From Tribonema minus (lineage: Eukaryota > Sar > Xanthophyceae > Tribonematales > Tribonemataceae): 64,000 nucleotides of DNA. The notes beneath the pieces were generated by a model, which saw only the letters and a list, made by a program, of their open reading frames with translations, searched no databases and was not told the DNA's origin. How positions within the stretch are numbered: position 1 is the stretch's first letter; every line of letters begins with the position of its first letter. The translations under genes were made by a program, and so were the position numbers. Below, piece after piece: positions 22,186-34,953 of the stretch. The stretch lies in the NCBI GenBank assembly GCA_017506865.1, contig JAFCMP010000536.1:1674001-1738000 (forward strand). The letters run 5' to 3'.

Positions 22186-25100
22186 ATGAAGCTCGGCGAC
22201 ACTTGCGTGCTCTGTGCTGCAGTGCTGGCTCTGGCCACACAATGCGCCGCATTTGCGTTCACGGCATCTGCAACGCGGTCAGCACAGGCACATGACGTGC
22301 ATCATGCACGAGCCGCGACGCAGGCAGCAGCCGCCGTGCACTGCCTGAATAGCCGCGCATTGAGGGCGCCCCGGCGGCTTCATTCTTCAGCTGATGATGC
22401 AAGCTCGATCACAGCGGAGCAGGAGGATGAGTGGGCTGAGACAGGGCGCAAAGGGAGGGTGCTGAAGCGGAAGAAGGACGTGCCTGCTCCGGAGTACAGC
22501 CCAGAGCAGGTACAAGACATGATCGTCACCTTATCAAAGCTATCATCCACTCGATGTCATGGTATTCATACATGTCGGTTCCTGCCTGGCGCAGATGACC
22601 TGAAGCCTGTGCTGGGCGTCAAGTGTTTAAATGTGACTTGCATGCATGGCGTGGCTTGCGCTCTGCCAGGTGCATCACACAGCAGGAGCATGTGACACAT
22701 CCAGCTGCCATTGCCTTCTATGCCTTCTGAGCTCAAGCTCGCTGGTAGCGCTAGAAATTGAGTTCAGGCTGCTGGAACTGCCAGCAGCTCTGCTATGCCA
22801 CCAGGCTGGCAGCTGTATGGCTGCCGCATTTTTACATGTTTGCTGAAGACATGTAGGTGAAGGTTGTGATTCTTCAAGATGGTTGGCAATGGTCTCCATG
22901 CATCGTTGTACGAGTATTGGGAGAGCATTTCTGAAAGGCGAAATTTTCCATGCCAGCGTCCGTCCCCCACAAGTCTGCTGTCATCAATTCCACCATGTTG
23001 TTCCAAGCCCTTCTCATAAGAAAGGAAGCGGTATATGACTAGCAAGGTGTTGCCTATACCATGCTTGCTGCTAACCACAGGTTGAAATCAAGTAGCATCC
23101 CACGTCATTTACTTGCAGTCACCCGCAAATTCATCGACACCTCTGGTACAATGCTGGGATGCACTTCATGTGAAGTCATCGTCACCACGGTAATAAGCCT
23201 GCGTGCTGCCCGGAAGCACAAACTGTGATTTGATGCTTGTCAAGATGCGCATTTGGCGCACTGCTGCACGCATGCCACAGTATCGCGCCCAGGCGTACAG
23301 CGGTGAAGTTCAAGTTTGTACCACCCGCTCATCCCCTTTGTCATTTTAGTGTTGGCATCATTGCGCCCGCTGGCAAAGTGTCTGGTCACAACCCTCGCGA
23401 TGTTCGCGCCGGTGCCACGCGGTGACGTAGATGTGCGATGAGTCGCTGCGCCCACTGCAGCTGCGTGGTCACTCCGTTTGTCCTGTACCCATCACCACCG
23501 TCACATCCGCCCAGCAACTCTCTCAATCGTGACCCGTGTGATGTCATGATGCACGCCGTGTCATGACTCGGCGTGCGTGTTCCTGGTCATGCCCCCCCCC
23601 CACGCGCTGCTGCGCCTGTGACGACGACGCAAGTGTGCGACAAGGTGCTGCGCGCGCTGCAGCTCAATGACAACTCCATGTCGCGGCGATGATATGGAAG
23701 TTTCATCACTGCGCATGTCCGATGCCGCCGTTACTGTCCTCTTGCAGCCAGCGGCAGTGCTCACCCATAATCTTTCACGACACCCACATGCCATTGCCCA
23801 GAAGTAACAGGGTGCAACGTGCGCTCTAGCTCGACGCACGATGATTACGGCGCGGCGGTGATGTTGAAGTTTGCATGACAGCGCATTTCCGTTCCCACCG
23901 TTGCTTTCCTGTTGTATCTTAGTGCATGCTCAGCTGTGACCCCCATGATAAACGCGCGCCGACACCCGCGATGACGCAGGTGTGAGGCAGGACGCTGCGC
24001 AGGCGCTGGAGCTCACATCATTACTCACTCACTCGCGTGGCGTCAGCAGCCTTGCATTTGCCAGCACAGTTCTCGGTCACTGACACCCACGGTCATGCGC
24101 ATTCCCGGCCATGGCCCCCCTCACAACAACGCCTGCATGCGCCGCCGCGCCCGTGGCGGTGACAATGACGCAGGTGTGCAACAAGGTGCTGCGCGCGCTG
24201 CAGCTCAACGACGACCTCACGCACGGCCACGGCGCGGCGGCCATGGTGAAGTTTGCATTACAGCGCGCATTTCCGTCGCCGCTGGTACCCTCCTCTTGCA
24301 TTCGCCAGCGCTCTTCTCAGCTGCAACCCTCACGACACCGACGCACTGACGCCCGCAACGACGCAGGTGTGCGACAAGACACTGCGCAGCTGCTGCAGGT
24401 CACATCATCACTCACTCACTCGCGTTGCATTGCCAGCCTCACATTCGCCAGCACCGTTCCGCCCTTGGCCATGCACATTGCCGGTCATGACCCCCGTCAC
24501 GGCACCCGCGTGCCGACACTCGCAATGACGCAGGTGTGCGACAAGGTGCTGCGCGCGCTGCAGCTCAACGACGACCCCATGCTCGACTACGGCGCGGCGG
24601 TCATGGTGAAGTTTGCGTCGCCGCTCAACGCGGCGGCCGCGCTCACGCCGTCGCAGTACGGCGGCTACCTGCGCGCGGGCGAGTTTGAGGTGCTGCTGGA
24701 GAACAGCCGCTTCGGCCTCAGCGGTCCCCTGCGGGTGAGACGCCCCGCAGTGCTGCCTGTCGTACGCCTTGAAGTTGTGTGCTTGCTCTCTACAATAGGG
24801 GTCGATACTGAGGGCATGGGCCTTGAAGTCATGTGCTTGCGTTCTACAATTAGGGTCGACACTAGGGTAGTTGATGAGCCGTTGTGCTGCCTGTAAGGAA
24901 CCGTTGGACCGAGCGCCTGTGAAGCTGAGCAACTTCTGGCAAACCCTCAGCGCGGTCTGAAAATGGGTTCGGCGCGCCGCGGTGCCGCTCGTTCATTGCG
25001 CTGTCGCCGGTGTGCCGGACGGAGTGCTGTGAGCATGCATGCTCAAGCTGAATATCACAGCAGTTCTTCGATGAGCTGATTGGTTTGGTTTTTGGTGTTC

Positions 25101-25667
25101 TTTTTTGTACAGCTACCCGGTAAAGTACCACACTCAGGTTGCTCAGATGCAGCAGCAATCGTGCAGTGCTACTGGAGCGCGTTGTGTTTGGCATCCGGGG
25201 ACTGTCACACGTGACATAGGCTCAAACTATTTCAGGGAAGATTTATGAACCAGGTTTAGGATCATGCAGTGGCCATCATGCGTGCATGCAACGTGAAACT
25301 TTTGACGCACAGCAAATGTAACTGAACCCGGTCCCGGACCAAATTGGATGCAGCGCCTGAATCTGAGGTCTTGAATGACTAATCAATCTAAAAATCTGTG
25401 CAATGGCATCATGATGATCCTTCACAATGTGAGCTCAGCCTGCGGCCTACTGAGACTGTGGCAGGCCCTGAATTGAATTTTCTGTGCACCGGTTGTACCC
25501 TCCTGCAGATGGCTGAGAGTGGCAAGAGGTGTGTCCAGCGCGCAACGGTTGTGGGGCCCCCTCCCGCCCTCACCAAGTTCGAGTTCGACATTCAGCTGAG
25601 CAGGACAGATGTGCCGGAGAAGGGAGAGTGCTGGCTGATTGACACTGTTACACGGCACAGCGTCTGA
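22186..25667 (+). CDS. Plastid-targeted protein, possibly NTF2-like (DUF4864-like)
   Basis: Three exons, all phase 0: 22186-22509, 24534-24734 and 25509-25667; 227 residues ending TGA. The leader has a hydrophobic core and the motif CAAFAFTASA (about residues 21-30), an Ala-x-Phe site for complex-plastid import, followed by an Arg/Ala-rich transit-like region to about residue 70. The mature part carries a charged stretch (ETGRKGRVLKRKKD), then VCDKVLRALQLNDDP, a FASPLNAAAALTPSQYGGYLR segment split here by me for length at FASPLN and GGYLR, and near the end KGECWLIDTV. The order helix, FxSPxN, LL and CWxID recalls DUF4864-type members of the NTF2 fold; this is an impression, not a match. Intron 1 (2 kb) holds a six-copy acceptor array. 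Confidence 0.65.
23627..24640 (+). repeat. Six-copy acceptor/exon-edge array in intron 1
   Basis: Units begin near 23627, 23805, 23975, 24169, 24363 and 24528 (spacing 165-194 bp); the last is the genuine exon 2. Each has a version of GACGCAGGTGTGCGACAAGG and, in the longer copies, GCTGCAGCTCAACGACGA and GGCGCGGCGG. Copies at 24169 and 24363 keep an intact CAG acceptor; the 24169 copy reads through about 30 exon-like codons. Confidence 0.85.
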
Positions 25668-26682
25668 CCTCGCGTGGCATTGGTTGTTGCCGGCGAACAG
25701 GTCGCAGGAGGTACCACAGTGACTGAGTGGCGCAGTGACTACTGTAGTGCAGTAGCAGAGACTAGAATCACCATGATCATCATGATGATGACTCAGGTCG
25801 GACATGACATTGTGCCGCTGGTACTATAGTATGATTGCAGCACGTGAACATTCAGTTTGCATCAGCAGCAAGACTCAGTTTGCCTCCAATGATCACGCTC
25901 AGCTCATGATTTTGCCATCAGTGAGCATACATGATGACCGGATCTGCTTTGCAGCAGTCTGAATGCTTGAGCGCAAAATGACTGCGCTGGCTGGCGAGTC
26001 GCTGACTCAGACTCTGAGTCAGCCTGAGAGTGACCGGTTACGCCCACGCGCAATCTGTCAGTGAACGTGAAGCACAATTTACACATTCGATACAATGTTC
26101 TATCACACAAATTGAATGCATCCTCATGTCTGCCATGATCATCATGAAGTTCGCAGCTGCAGTGTGACATGATGGCGCACTGTAATTGCTATAGCAGCTG
26201 CCAGGTATACAAACTGAGTGCATAATATATTCACAAGCCTCTGAGACTTCAAGTAGCGCAGCAGCACATTCCTTTCAAGTTCATGATCAATATTATACAG
26301 CACGGAGGAACAGGGTAAGCGAGGATAATATCCGTGATTAAGAAACTCACACAAGGGAGGCACCAGGTATTAAGGGCCACAGCAACTGCACCTAGGAGTT
26401 ACACTTGAAGTTGTGAACTAAAAAAAAAGGGGGAGGGATGCGGTCGATATCCCGCACTATCATCATCCAGCCTGCATGTGCGTGTACTGCACTGAAAACG
26501 CCCATGCCTGACTGCACTGAGATTGCCTCTGCCTAGAAACAATCAAGGTCATCAAAAACTTTTTCACTTATTTCGGGGGGAGTTGTGCCGAGGTTGCTCG
26601 GCTAAAACAAAAAGGTGAAACCTCCGAGGCAACAGATCTTCACAACCATACCATCACTGGAGCGGCGACGCGAGAACCGACG
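25668..26682. other. Intergenic, including the SGNH hydrolase leader
   Basis: No gene recognised. A repeated ACTCAGACTCTGAGTCAG palindrome-like word is at about 26005-26022. The last 100 bp before the ATG at 26683, from about 26570, are probably promoter and 5' leader. Confidence 0.4.
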
Positions 26683-28324
26683 ATGCAAGCACGGCTACTG
26701 GCGCTGCTGTGGCTGCCGCTGCTCGCGAAGCATGCCTGCGGCGTGACAGACCAGGTCCAGGTAGCTATAGTAACACATTTTACCCGTCACCCGCCTCAAA
26801 AAAAGTAGAACGAGCTGAGCTGCTGCTCTGCGTTCGGTGGAGTAGTTCCATGACGACGATAAACATTACCTGCGGTTGCAGTATGCGCACATGTATGACC
26901 CTTTGCCTTTCATCTTCTTGCAGGCTCACAAGATCAGCAAGGATGCTGCAATCAAGGCGAAGGCGTATTCGAAAGCTTTTCTGGCTGACATGAAAGCCAC
27001 CTACGCAGCCGACCTGCGCGTGCCAGACTGTAATTGCCTCAAGTACAGAGGCAGCAGCGCCGACGTGCAAATGCAGAACTTCTTTCGCAAGTGCGTGACT
27101 CCTGGGGCAGTCATCAATGTGGGCATTCTGGGAGGAAGCATCTCGCAGTTTGGCTACGGGTACCAGGTCACCTTCATCAAGCAGCTGGCGGAGATGTGCC
27201 CATCAGCCGAGGTTAAACTGTACAACGGCGCTCGTTCTAGTACTCCATCGATGACACTGGGGTACTGCGCGGTCACTGCCATGGGGGGGCCCAGCGAGCT
27301 TGATCTGTTCATCTCTGAGTTTACGTACAACGATGGTGTGAAGGTGAGCCATTACACTGGCCTAGTACTACCTCCCATTGCTGTAGTGCCACATTCAATC
27401 CAGGAAGTCCAGGTTTGCTCGAAAAACAAGTGCCTTGCAAACTTTGCAGTTGAGAAGTTATAATGAAACTTGAAGCAACTTGCAGTACATTTCGTAACGT
27501 GTGCCATACTGTACCGTCAAGATAATCTGCATGCCGCAGTCGCAGCACCACAGTGTCACATCACCAACACATGTTTGCATCCATCTAATAGTACTGCTAG
27601 TGCACACATTTTTCAGCTCCAATTGCATCCATGGCACCTCAAGTTTAATCGCTGCCTCTTCAGTCCATGATGCACGGCGTGCTGAGTGCATCCTGCCATC
27701 GCAGCAACACTTTCCTGTCACAGTACGGTACTGCTCCTGCCTTCAAATTGCTGCCTGTGTCACAGTGTGTTCCTTCTGACTTGACGCTGTTTTCTCGTTG
27801 CATGCCTGCCACCACTCCCCCAAATCCACAAATCCACTGCGCAGTACACCACCGACGGCGCGTTCAGCTCGCTGCCGTACGAGCTCATGCTGCGCAGCGT
27901 CCTGACGGCGTTCCCGTACTCGCCGAGTGTCCTGACGCTGCACTTCTGGGGCCTCGACTTCACGCACAAGACGCCCCAGGCCGCGCTGGTCAAGCTCGCG
28001 CGCCGCTACAAGGTGTCAGCGCTCAGCATCCGTGACGTCATCTGGCCCTACTACACGGCCGGCCGCGACCCGTACGGATCCAAGGACAAGTGTACCATAG
28101 ACGGGAGGCACCCGTCGCTCGCCGTGCACCAGCTCACGGCGGATCTGCTGCAGACCCACTTTGTGACCAGGTTCCTCGCGTGGGTCGACTCCGCGATCGA
28201 CGGCACGGCGAGCACGACCGCGGGGAAGAAGGTCGTGGCGCTGCCGGACGCGGAAAACGCGCACCTGAACACGTACAAGCTGAACGAGGTGAACGCGTTT
28301 GCTGTGAACAGCTGCCTGACCTGA
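26683..28324 (+). CDS. Secreted or lumenal SGNH/GDSL hydrolase
   Basis: Three exons in phase 0: 26683-26760, 26924-27343 and 27845-28324; about 325 residues. The first exon is almost wholly a signal peptide (MQARLLALLWLPLLAKHACG). The donor could also be 26755, removing two residues. Exon 2 carries the nucleophile block NVGILGGSIS (Ser98) and YNGARSS, matching the Asn/Gly blocks of the superfamily. Exon 3 ends with IDGRHPSLAVH, where Asp252 and His255 form the DxxH block V. SGNH enzymes are serine esterases/acylhydrolases acting on lipids or O-acylated glycans; the substrate cannot be told from sequence. The N-terminal region before the catalytic fold contains CNC and another Cys, possible disulphides. 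No exon-edge array was seen in its introns, unlike most neighbours. Confidence 0.85.
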
Positions 28325-28905
28325 ATTTGATTGTGACCATAGCACCCGCTGCGACCAGCGCCGCTTGGAGGCAAGCGCTGCTGCTGCCTGCTGAATCGTA
28401 GCGCCAATGTACGCGCTACGTCAGACGCGAGGGGGGCGCCGCGTGAGCACAGTACGCTCCGTCTGCCTCTTTGCGCGCAGCGGCATGTGCTATACTAGAT
28501 ACCCAATGAGCTGCCAGTGCCGTTGCTGATCCAATGACACTTGACAGAACGTGAGTCGCCATCGCGCATGCGAAGTGCCGCTGCGTGTGAGTTCTGGCGC
28601 TCTGCGCTTGCTAAGCAGCACTCCAACGCGTCAACAAGCAGCTGTGGTCATGTAAAGCGGGAGCATATTGTTAGTAAATGCCAGCCGGACAAATGTCTGT
28701 GGCAGCCTGAGGCCAGCCTGCACACTTGTGTGCTGGACTGCACAGTAGCTTCATCGCCATTATCGGCCGATGACAATGTCGTGTGTAACAGCGAACCTTA
28801 CACGCAGCTGGCTTGCGCTGACTGACGACTTCTACGCAAAACCCCTTCAGTTCCTTTTCCAGACTGATCACCGTGACCCCCCATCAACCCCACCCCCTAT
28901 CACAG
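28325..28905. other. Short intergenic or 5' region
   Basis: Lies between the hydrolase stop and the acceptor before the next coding exon. No convincing exon is visible; a non-coding 5' exon of the following gene may be here because CACAG at 28901-28905 looks like an acceptor. Confidence 0.35.
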
Positions 28906-28911
28906 GCCAAA

Positions 28912-31314
28912 ATGGACTGCGCAATCGTGCCCATCATCGACCGCGGCAACGGCGCCGCGCCAACACTGCTGCCCGGCAGCACAGGCTTCGTCGTGAAGGA
29001 GGAGAAGCTCTTCTCGTGCGCGGCGTTCACTAGCGCCGCGCCGCGCGCAACCGTCGAGGTCACGACCCAGACGGGGCGCATCTTCATCAGCAACTGCAAC
29101 TTTGCGCTGGCGGCGACGGAGCGCGTGTACGGCGCGGAGGCCGCGGCCGCCGTAAGCCTGTATCGGGTGAACGCCAAAGGGAAATGGCTGCCGCTGGCGC
29201 TGCGGCAGCTGGTGGCGGGGATCCCCGAGGGGTTCGAGGTGAAGCCGCCGCTGGACCCGGGCACGTACACCATCGGGGTGAGTGAACTGGCTGGATGCCC
29301 AAGGAAATGAGAGCATGCGCGGTACACGGTGCGCGAATGATTTGCAGCTGGCGCTGTGGCAGCTTGGGACGAATCAGCAGAGAGGTTGCAGGTAAGGCTG
29401 TCGCTGGACTGTGAAGATTAAACTGGGGCCTGCTTTTCAGTACGTCCTGGTTTTGCTGGTGTTGCATGTAGTCAAAGAGCATGGTGATGCCAGGGGGCAG
29501 CATGTGGGCGGATCGAGGTGAGGCGAGGGCTGCGCCTTTGTACGGCGTGAACCGTATGGGACCTGTGTACACAATAACCTAGCACATTTATTTTGTGGTA
29601 TTCCTGAATGGTGGAAATTCACGACGTGGCAACTTGCAGCAGGATGAATGCGTGAGGGACGTCAATGGAGCCGCTTCTGGATCCGGGCTAGCAGACAAGT
29701 GTCGCCAGTAATGTGCATGTGTAGATTTTCGTGTCTTGTGTGCATTTTTCGCGTCATACCAAAGCTGCATGACAATTACAGTCCCATCAAATCCAATACG
29801 TCAGTACGTTGCATGATGAGATTGCTATTCTTTTTCTCAGTCATTTCAAACGTTGACGCTGCAGCAACCCTCTTCAACACCATTTTAAGGAATTCAGTGT
29901 TGAAGCTCGCTGCTCAGGCCAGCCAAGTGCATAGTTTCATGGATACATGCACACCCTCAGGCTCATGGCATGAACCCCTGACTTTTATGCTCTCCTTACA
30001 GTGGACTTCATGATGAGCTACGTGTGTGAAGGTATCCAGTGATGCGGGGTGCAAAAGTGCTGAGGCGACATTGCCCGACTTGGGTGGGGGAACCCCATCC
30101 AGTGTGCGCAATACATACAGTGTACCTGTTCATGTACGCTGTGTCACAGAGCTGCAGAAAATCCACTGCCGGCCAAAATACCACAGAAGAGCCTCGCTGA
30201 ACGCTGTCTCCGCCACTGCCCCAGGACACGGCGTGCTATTCTTACTTCGGAAGCCCCCTATTGTCCCAATGAGTTTGGGGCGCAGTCAACTTGAAGTACG
30301 CAATGACTCGTTGCAACAAACCCACGTGCAATGCTGTGGACAGCACAGCGTTGATTATAACAACAGCTCAGCTATTGATCGCCATGTTCGCCGGCCCAAA
30401 GTCACCACGCTCATGTGCTGCACGTGCACACTCCAGGGCCTCAGCTTTTGCAACAGCCTGTACAGCTGTTTAAAGTTCAGTATGAGACACATCAAGATAA
30501 CCTAGGCTTGCTTCGTGCTTATCCTTTCAATGCTTCGTGCTTATCCTTTTAATGAAATGATAAGCACTTATCCTTTTAATGAAAGGATAAGCACGAAGCA
30601 AATTGGCTTTCATAATCCCACATCGCAAAAATGGTCGTGGGTGGCGCAACTGCGGACATGGCCAGGCCCTTAGGCTAGCTCTTTCGTCCCTTGATTGCAG
30701 GTGTCCCTACTGTTGATGTGTATCGCACTTGTGCACCCGCTGAGTCAGTGAACACCCTGGAGTTTTTGTTAGGTGTCACTGACTTGACTGTTGCTCTTGG
30801 TCATGAGATGCGGCCAGCGTTGGGGCGGGGTGTAATTCGCTTTGCCATCAACAATAGACGAAGCGCAGCATAGAATTAGCACCTAGGTTTCTTGATGCAA
30901 CGGTTATTTCTGGTTCACTTCAAATCTAGGGGCATAACCTTGCTGTGTTTTTTTTGCCAGCTTGCTGTTTTTTTTTCGCCAGCTCTTCATTTTCCAGCTC
31001 TTCGTCTATCATTACTGTTGAAACAGATGTTTGCAGCAACACCTGCTGCTCCTCGCTGTATGGTGTTCGGCTTCATCATGACACCGTGACTGTGTCAAGT
31101 GTTCGTATGGATCCCATGTTTCTGTAATGCAGTCTCATTCTGACAGATTCCTTGTGCACTGGTGGCAGTACTCTGAGGATGCTGTACATGTACTTCCAGC
31201 TAAAGCCAACCCTGCTGCTGCTGGTACTGTCCACCTTATTTGCAGATCACGAAGAACCCCAGCTGCGCGGGTGCTGCATGCACACACGGCTTTGTAGCCA
31301 TTGGTGGTCTTTGA
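28912..31314 (+). CDS. Protein of unknown function, two exons proposed
   Basis: Exon 28912-29277 (possibly starting at the acceptor, 28906) encodes MDCAIVPIIDRGNG, GFVVKEEKLFSCAAF, VEVTTQTGRIFISNC and EVKPPLDPGTYTIG, and ends at GGG|GTGAGT. A matching phase-0 acceptor (TTTGCAG) at 31245 opens a short exon, 31246-31314, reading ITKNPSCAGAACTH and GFVAIGGL before TGA. Joined they give 144 residues, beta-rich with several Cys and no membrane segment. ATG at 28912 is the first in-frame start after the acceptor, so the 5' leader would be spliced. The 2-kb intron holds a foldback element at 30508-30602. No family recognised; extra exons may be missed. Confidence 0.5.
30508..30602. repeat. Foldback/hairpin element
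   Basis: Arms of about 22 bp (30508-30530 and 30579-30602, built on GCTTCGTGCTTATCCTTT and its complement) enclose a second hairpin whose arms are GTGCTTATC and GATAAGCAC. The same GTGCTTATCCTTTTAAT word occurs on both strands. It could fold into a long stem; it resembles a tiny foldback transposon or a structured RNA. Confidence 0.75.
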
Positions 31315-33417
31315 GCCCATCAACAACGGGCTTTTGGCATGTGCACGCCATTTCATAGACGACCAAACGCGTTCCTGCGATGTTTGGAGGCGTGCCTATG
31401 AGGTGAGTCGTAGTCTCAGTAGTCGACCTTGACTCGTTTATCTACAACAGCATGTGACTATACATGACAGCATGATTATTGAAGAAACAGCTCCATGGTG
31501 AAATGGTGTGACACCTTGTTGGTGATTACATAGGCCTGGCTTGCAATGTCACAGTCCCTGCTGCAAGTGGTCTAAGCGTTTATTTTCAGCACCAAACGCT
31601 ACTGAGGCAGAGCATTTGTTAATGACATATACTTCAAAGTATCAATAATTTCGGGGAGCACTTCTTGTATTTTGAGAGCCCATGTACTAGTAGGCAGATG
31701 ACGATCTGCTTGCATTAGGCATTTCGTATCTCAGAGCTGCTTACACTCTGCAGGTATCGAAGATCTTTTGATGTTTATTGAATTCTCAGGCTGACCTGCT
31801 GCAGGCGGCTTTTGATCTGTAAAGATATTTATGCAGGCCCCCTGCGGGCATCTCGACAAGAGGCTCAGGCTGGCACATTGGATTTAAAAGTGCAGCTAAT
31901 TAAAGGGCGAAAATATTTATGTTGGTATGCTGACTTCGGCTAGCCTGCCCGTGTGGTCTCCGCAGGAATGCGCGTATGCTGGCAGCGGCGGCGACTCTAT
32001 AGCCATTGCCAAGGCTGCTAAGGCGGCACTATGCTGCAGCAACACGTTCAGCTCATGCTTAGGGTTAGGTGACGACCAATTGTGCTTGTGGTGCACTTTG
32101 ACGATTTCCTGCAGCTCTTGTTGAGCTCCAGCTGCTGTATTGTTATTGTGGACTGCCAGTGCAACGTTCGGATATTTGTGTCATTCCTCGCAGTAGCAGA
32201 ACAGCGTCTCGTGTGCAGCCCCTGACGAGCTGGGGGCCGTGGTATTGCCATTTCGCGGCACTTGTCAAATGGGTTCACACTTCGGATTCCGCTGTCCTGA
32301 TAGTATTTCGCCCTGCTCTAATTGCCAGCCTCGTTTGTGAGACATCGATGGTGTCTTTGCAGTTTGTGGCTATGCTCGTCGAAGTGCACCTTGTGAGTGT
32401 TAAGGCACTTGACTAGGTGCTCGTGGCCATCTACAACATTGTCCCAGCGAACGATGACTCTATATAATATCTCTACACGTCCTTCATTCACTTTTCTTTG
32501 CTGATATTCTGCACACTTATTTTTTGCTCAGTTGCCAGCGCACATACTATGTGGTACAGAAGCATGCGCGTAGTGCACAGACCGATTCACTGCATGACAC
32601 TGCCTGTTGTCATCAGTGCACATGACATTGTCTGAAGTCCAAGTTGGCTCGCCGTCTACCGTGACCTTGGTGCAGTGTACATGTGCAGCTGCAGTTTGAC
32701 CAGGATACCATTAGCATCATAACTTATTGAATGTACTACAAGTTTGGCTGCAGCTGCCTTGCAGGGCTGACGTCTAAACCTCCGCTTTCGCGTTGTAGAG
32801 GTTGCACCTCTGAGTCACCAATTATGCCATTTCGCCCCCAGTGAGCGGTTTGAGCCAAGGCGCATGAGGTGCAACTATGTTGACACTGTGGCACGAGGGT
32901 TCAATAAGTTGCACACGTTTCGCCTGCGGGCTGAACTTTGTTTTAAATTACTAATAGCCTCAAAGTAGGGGGGCTATAGACACCTTGCGCCCCTATCGAA
33001 AACCGTGCGTGAAATTGAATGTCATAGCAAGCTGTGCAGCGTACACCACACCCGTTTTGGTTCGGCTTACTTGTCAATGAGTGCAAAAGTCCACCGCATC
33101 GGATGCGAGAATGTCAGCATGTGTGCAATGCCATGTACTACCACTCTTCATTATGAGGTTTCTCCTTGCGTCGCAAGTCGAACAATAGAATGCGCCTATG
33201 CCCAAACACTTGATGGCCGCTAGACCTCAGGCTCAGGCTGTTGCCAAGACTCAGCTACCATAAATAATTGCAGCGTGACACTGTGGTCACTGGCAGCCAT
33301 GACGGCCTGAGTGACACTCAGTCTGTCCGTGTGCAGAGTCTGATGAAGTGCAAGACAAGAGCAGCGCCAATGCAGCGCGCTCTGCTATATATAAATTGTC
33401 AATACTTCGAAGTAGTA
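31315..33417. other. Mostly non-coding; one Cys-rich exon candidate
   Basis: The only coding-looking stretch is about 31966-32122 (+), after a CCGCAG acceptor, giving ECAYAGSGGDSIAIAK and then CCSNTFSSCLG to a stop, with nine Cys. No partner exon was found. The remainder has short biased frames only. Confidence 0.35.
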
Positions 33418-33490
33418 GATTCCTTACAGCTAGATGCCAATCATCTGGGCTTTTTCGCGCCCTGAGCGAGAAATTAATAAAAAGTACACA
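33418..33490 (+). mobile_element. LINE 3'-tail copy
   Basis: Nearly identical to 15790-15862: CAGCTAGATGCCAATCATC, GCCCTGAGCGAG, then AATTAATAAAAAGTACA. Only the last about 70 bp are present, so this is a very short 5'-truncated insertion. Confidence 0.85.
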
Positions 33491-33528
33491 CGACTTGTAG
33501 TACATGCCATATCTCCTGCATCATGCAG

Positions 33529-33546
33529 GCCCCCCCCCGGGGGGGC
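33529..33546. repeat. C9/G7 palindromic tract
   Basis: A run of C directly followed by a run of G, just downstream of the LINE tail. It can form a strong hairpin and may be hard to sequence. Confidence 0.8.
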
Positions 33547-34177
33547 GTACGGCCATACGCAGTACCTCGAGGGATCACAACCTAATAGTATAATATTAGT
33601 AAGTACCTAGGAGTTCCAAGCTGTACGTACTACGGCGTATCCCAGCTATAACTGCCTGACCTGATTTTCACATCGCACGTCAAATTCAAAACATCCTTGC
33701 AACTCAGGCTGTTACAGCTGCCAAGATGCCGCATGACATTCTTTGGCCATGATGTCGTCCATAAGTGACCTTCAATGCAGTGAAGATGCAGTTTGGCCAT
33801 GTCGTCTGAAAGTGCTAAGTGATCTTCAATGCGCATCTGCAATATTGTGACGCTTTTTCGCACACCTCTCATATACAATATTGAGATGCTTTTTCGCACC
33901 CCTGTATGTATTACAATTTCATTTTATGAATAATATATTAGTTTTGCTGGTATTGCAACAAAAAAAACCCTCTTCATGTGCATGCGCACTCAATGCCGCA
34001 TCGCCCGGCCCCCTTCTCTGAAGCGAGACTTGAAAGCAAACACTCGGGCTGTAAAATTTTCCCTCTCCACACTCAGTCTGGCAGTTACTAAAGTTACTGT
34101 AGTACTCAGTCAGGCTACCATGGTGTACCAACACCCCACAACCAAACCCTACTATATATACTATAGTACTACACTAA

Positions 34178-34390
34178 GTAATACCTCAAAACAGCAATGG
34201 TGGATGAGGACTGCACGCCGTGTCTGGATCTGCCGGCCCGGGGCGGCCGGTTAGTAGCAGAATGGACATCATGCAGCTTGCCGACGCCTTCCCGGTGACC
34301 GGTGACCGGTGACCGACTACCACGATCCGACATGTCAACTACCGCTCATGGTGGACATCACCTGCTTCGAGGCACAGGTGGCATAGTGGG
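34178..34390 (+). mobile_element. Decayed LINE ORF2 C-terminal fragment
   Basis: Aligns to 15163-15350: AATACCTCAAAAC, GACGCCTTCCCGGTGACCGG, CCGCTCATGGTGGAC and TGCTTCGAGGCACAGGTGGC words in the same order. It carries a local triplication of GGTGACC (34296-34316) and frame-breaking changes, so it cannot encode protein. Confidence 0.85.
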
Positions 34391-34953
34391 TCGTTCACTG
34401 TGCATGTCACTGCAGTGCCGGTGTGTCTGACTGTGTCTCTGAGACTCGATTGGCAAGGAAGCGACATCAAAAGTTAAAATTTAATATGCTAGAAAACGAC
34501 ATGATTTACAGCCAAGTTGAACAATAATGATCAGCCCAAACGACACTCAGTCTGTTGAAGTATCTCTAAACCAGAACTGTTTTTTGAATGATTATCTGGA
34601 GTGCGTGGAACACCTTGTTGACAATCATTATGTTAGGTTTAATAATTGTGCAAGACTCATGGTGTTGTGCGGCAGTGGGGCGATGGCACAGCCTCAAAAT
34701 TGATTTTACTGTGCCAAAGTGTGTGTGTCCACTGGTTCAGAATTCGGCCGGTTGTTGCCAGACTGAGTTTTGCTCTCACTGGCGGTCCGGGACTGGCTCT
34801 CGCTATATATAGTTCGAACCCGTGTTCGACTTAGCACTGCAGGAAATGAGACGGCAGCGGTGCAGTCACGGTGGTGAGGCTATGCAAAGATCAAGCACAC
34901 TCAGAGATTCAGCAAGCAGAACTTCTTGAAGGTCCTGGAGTACGGTAGTACCA

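Noticed and set aside
34795..34825. tRNA B-box-like word (AGTTCGAACCC)
   Set aside because: No matching A box or cloverleaf could be placed around it.
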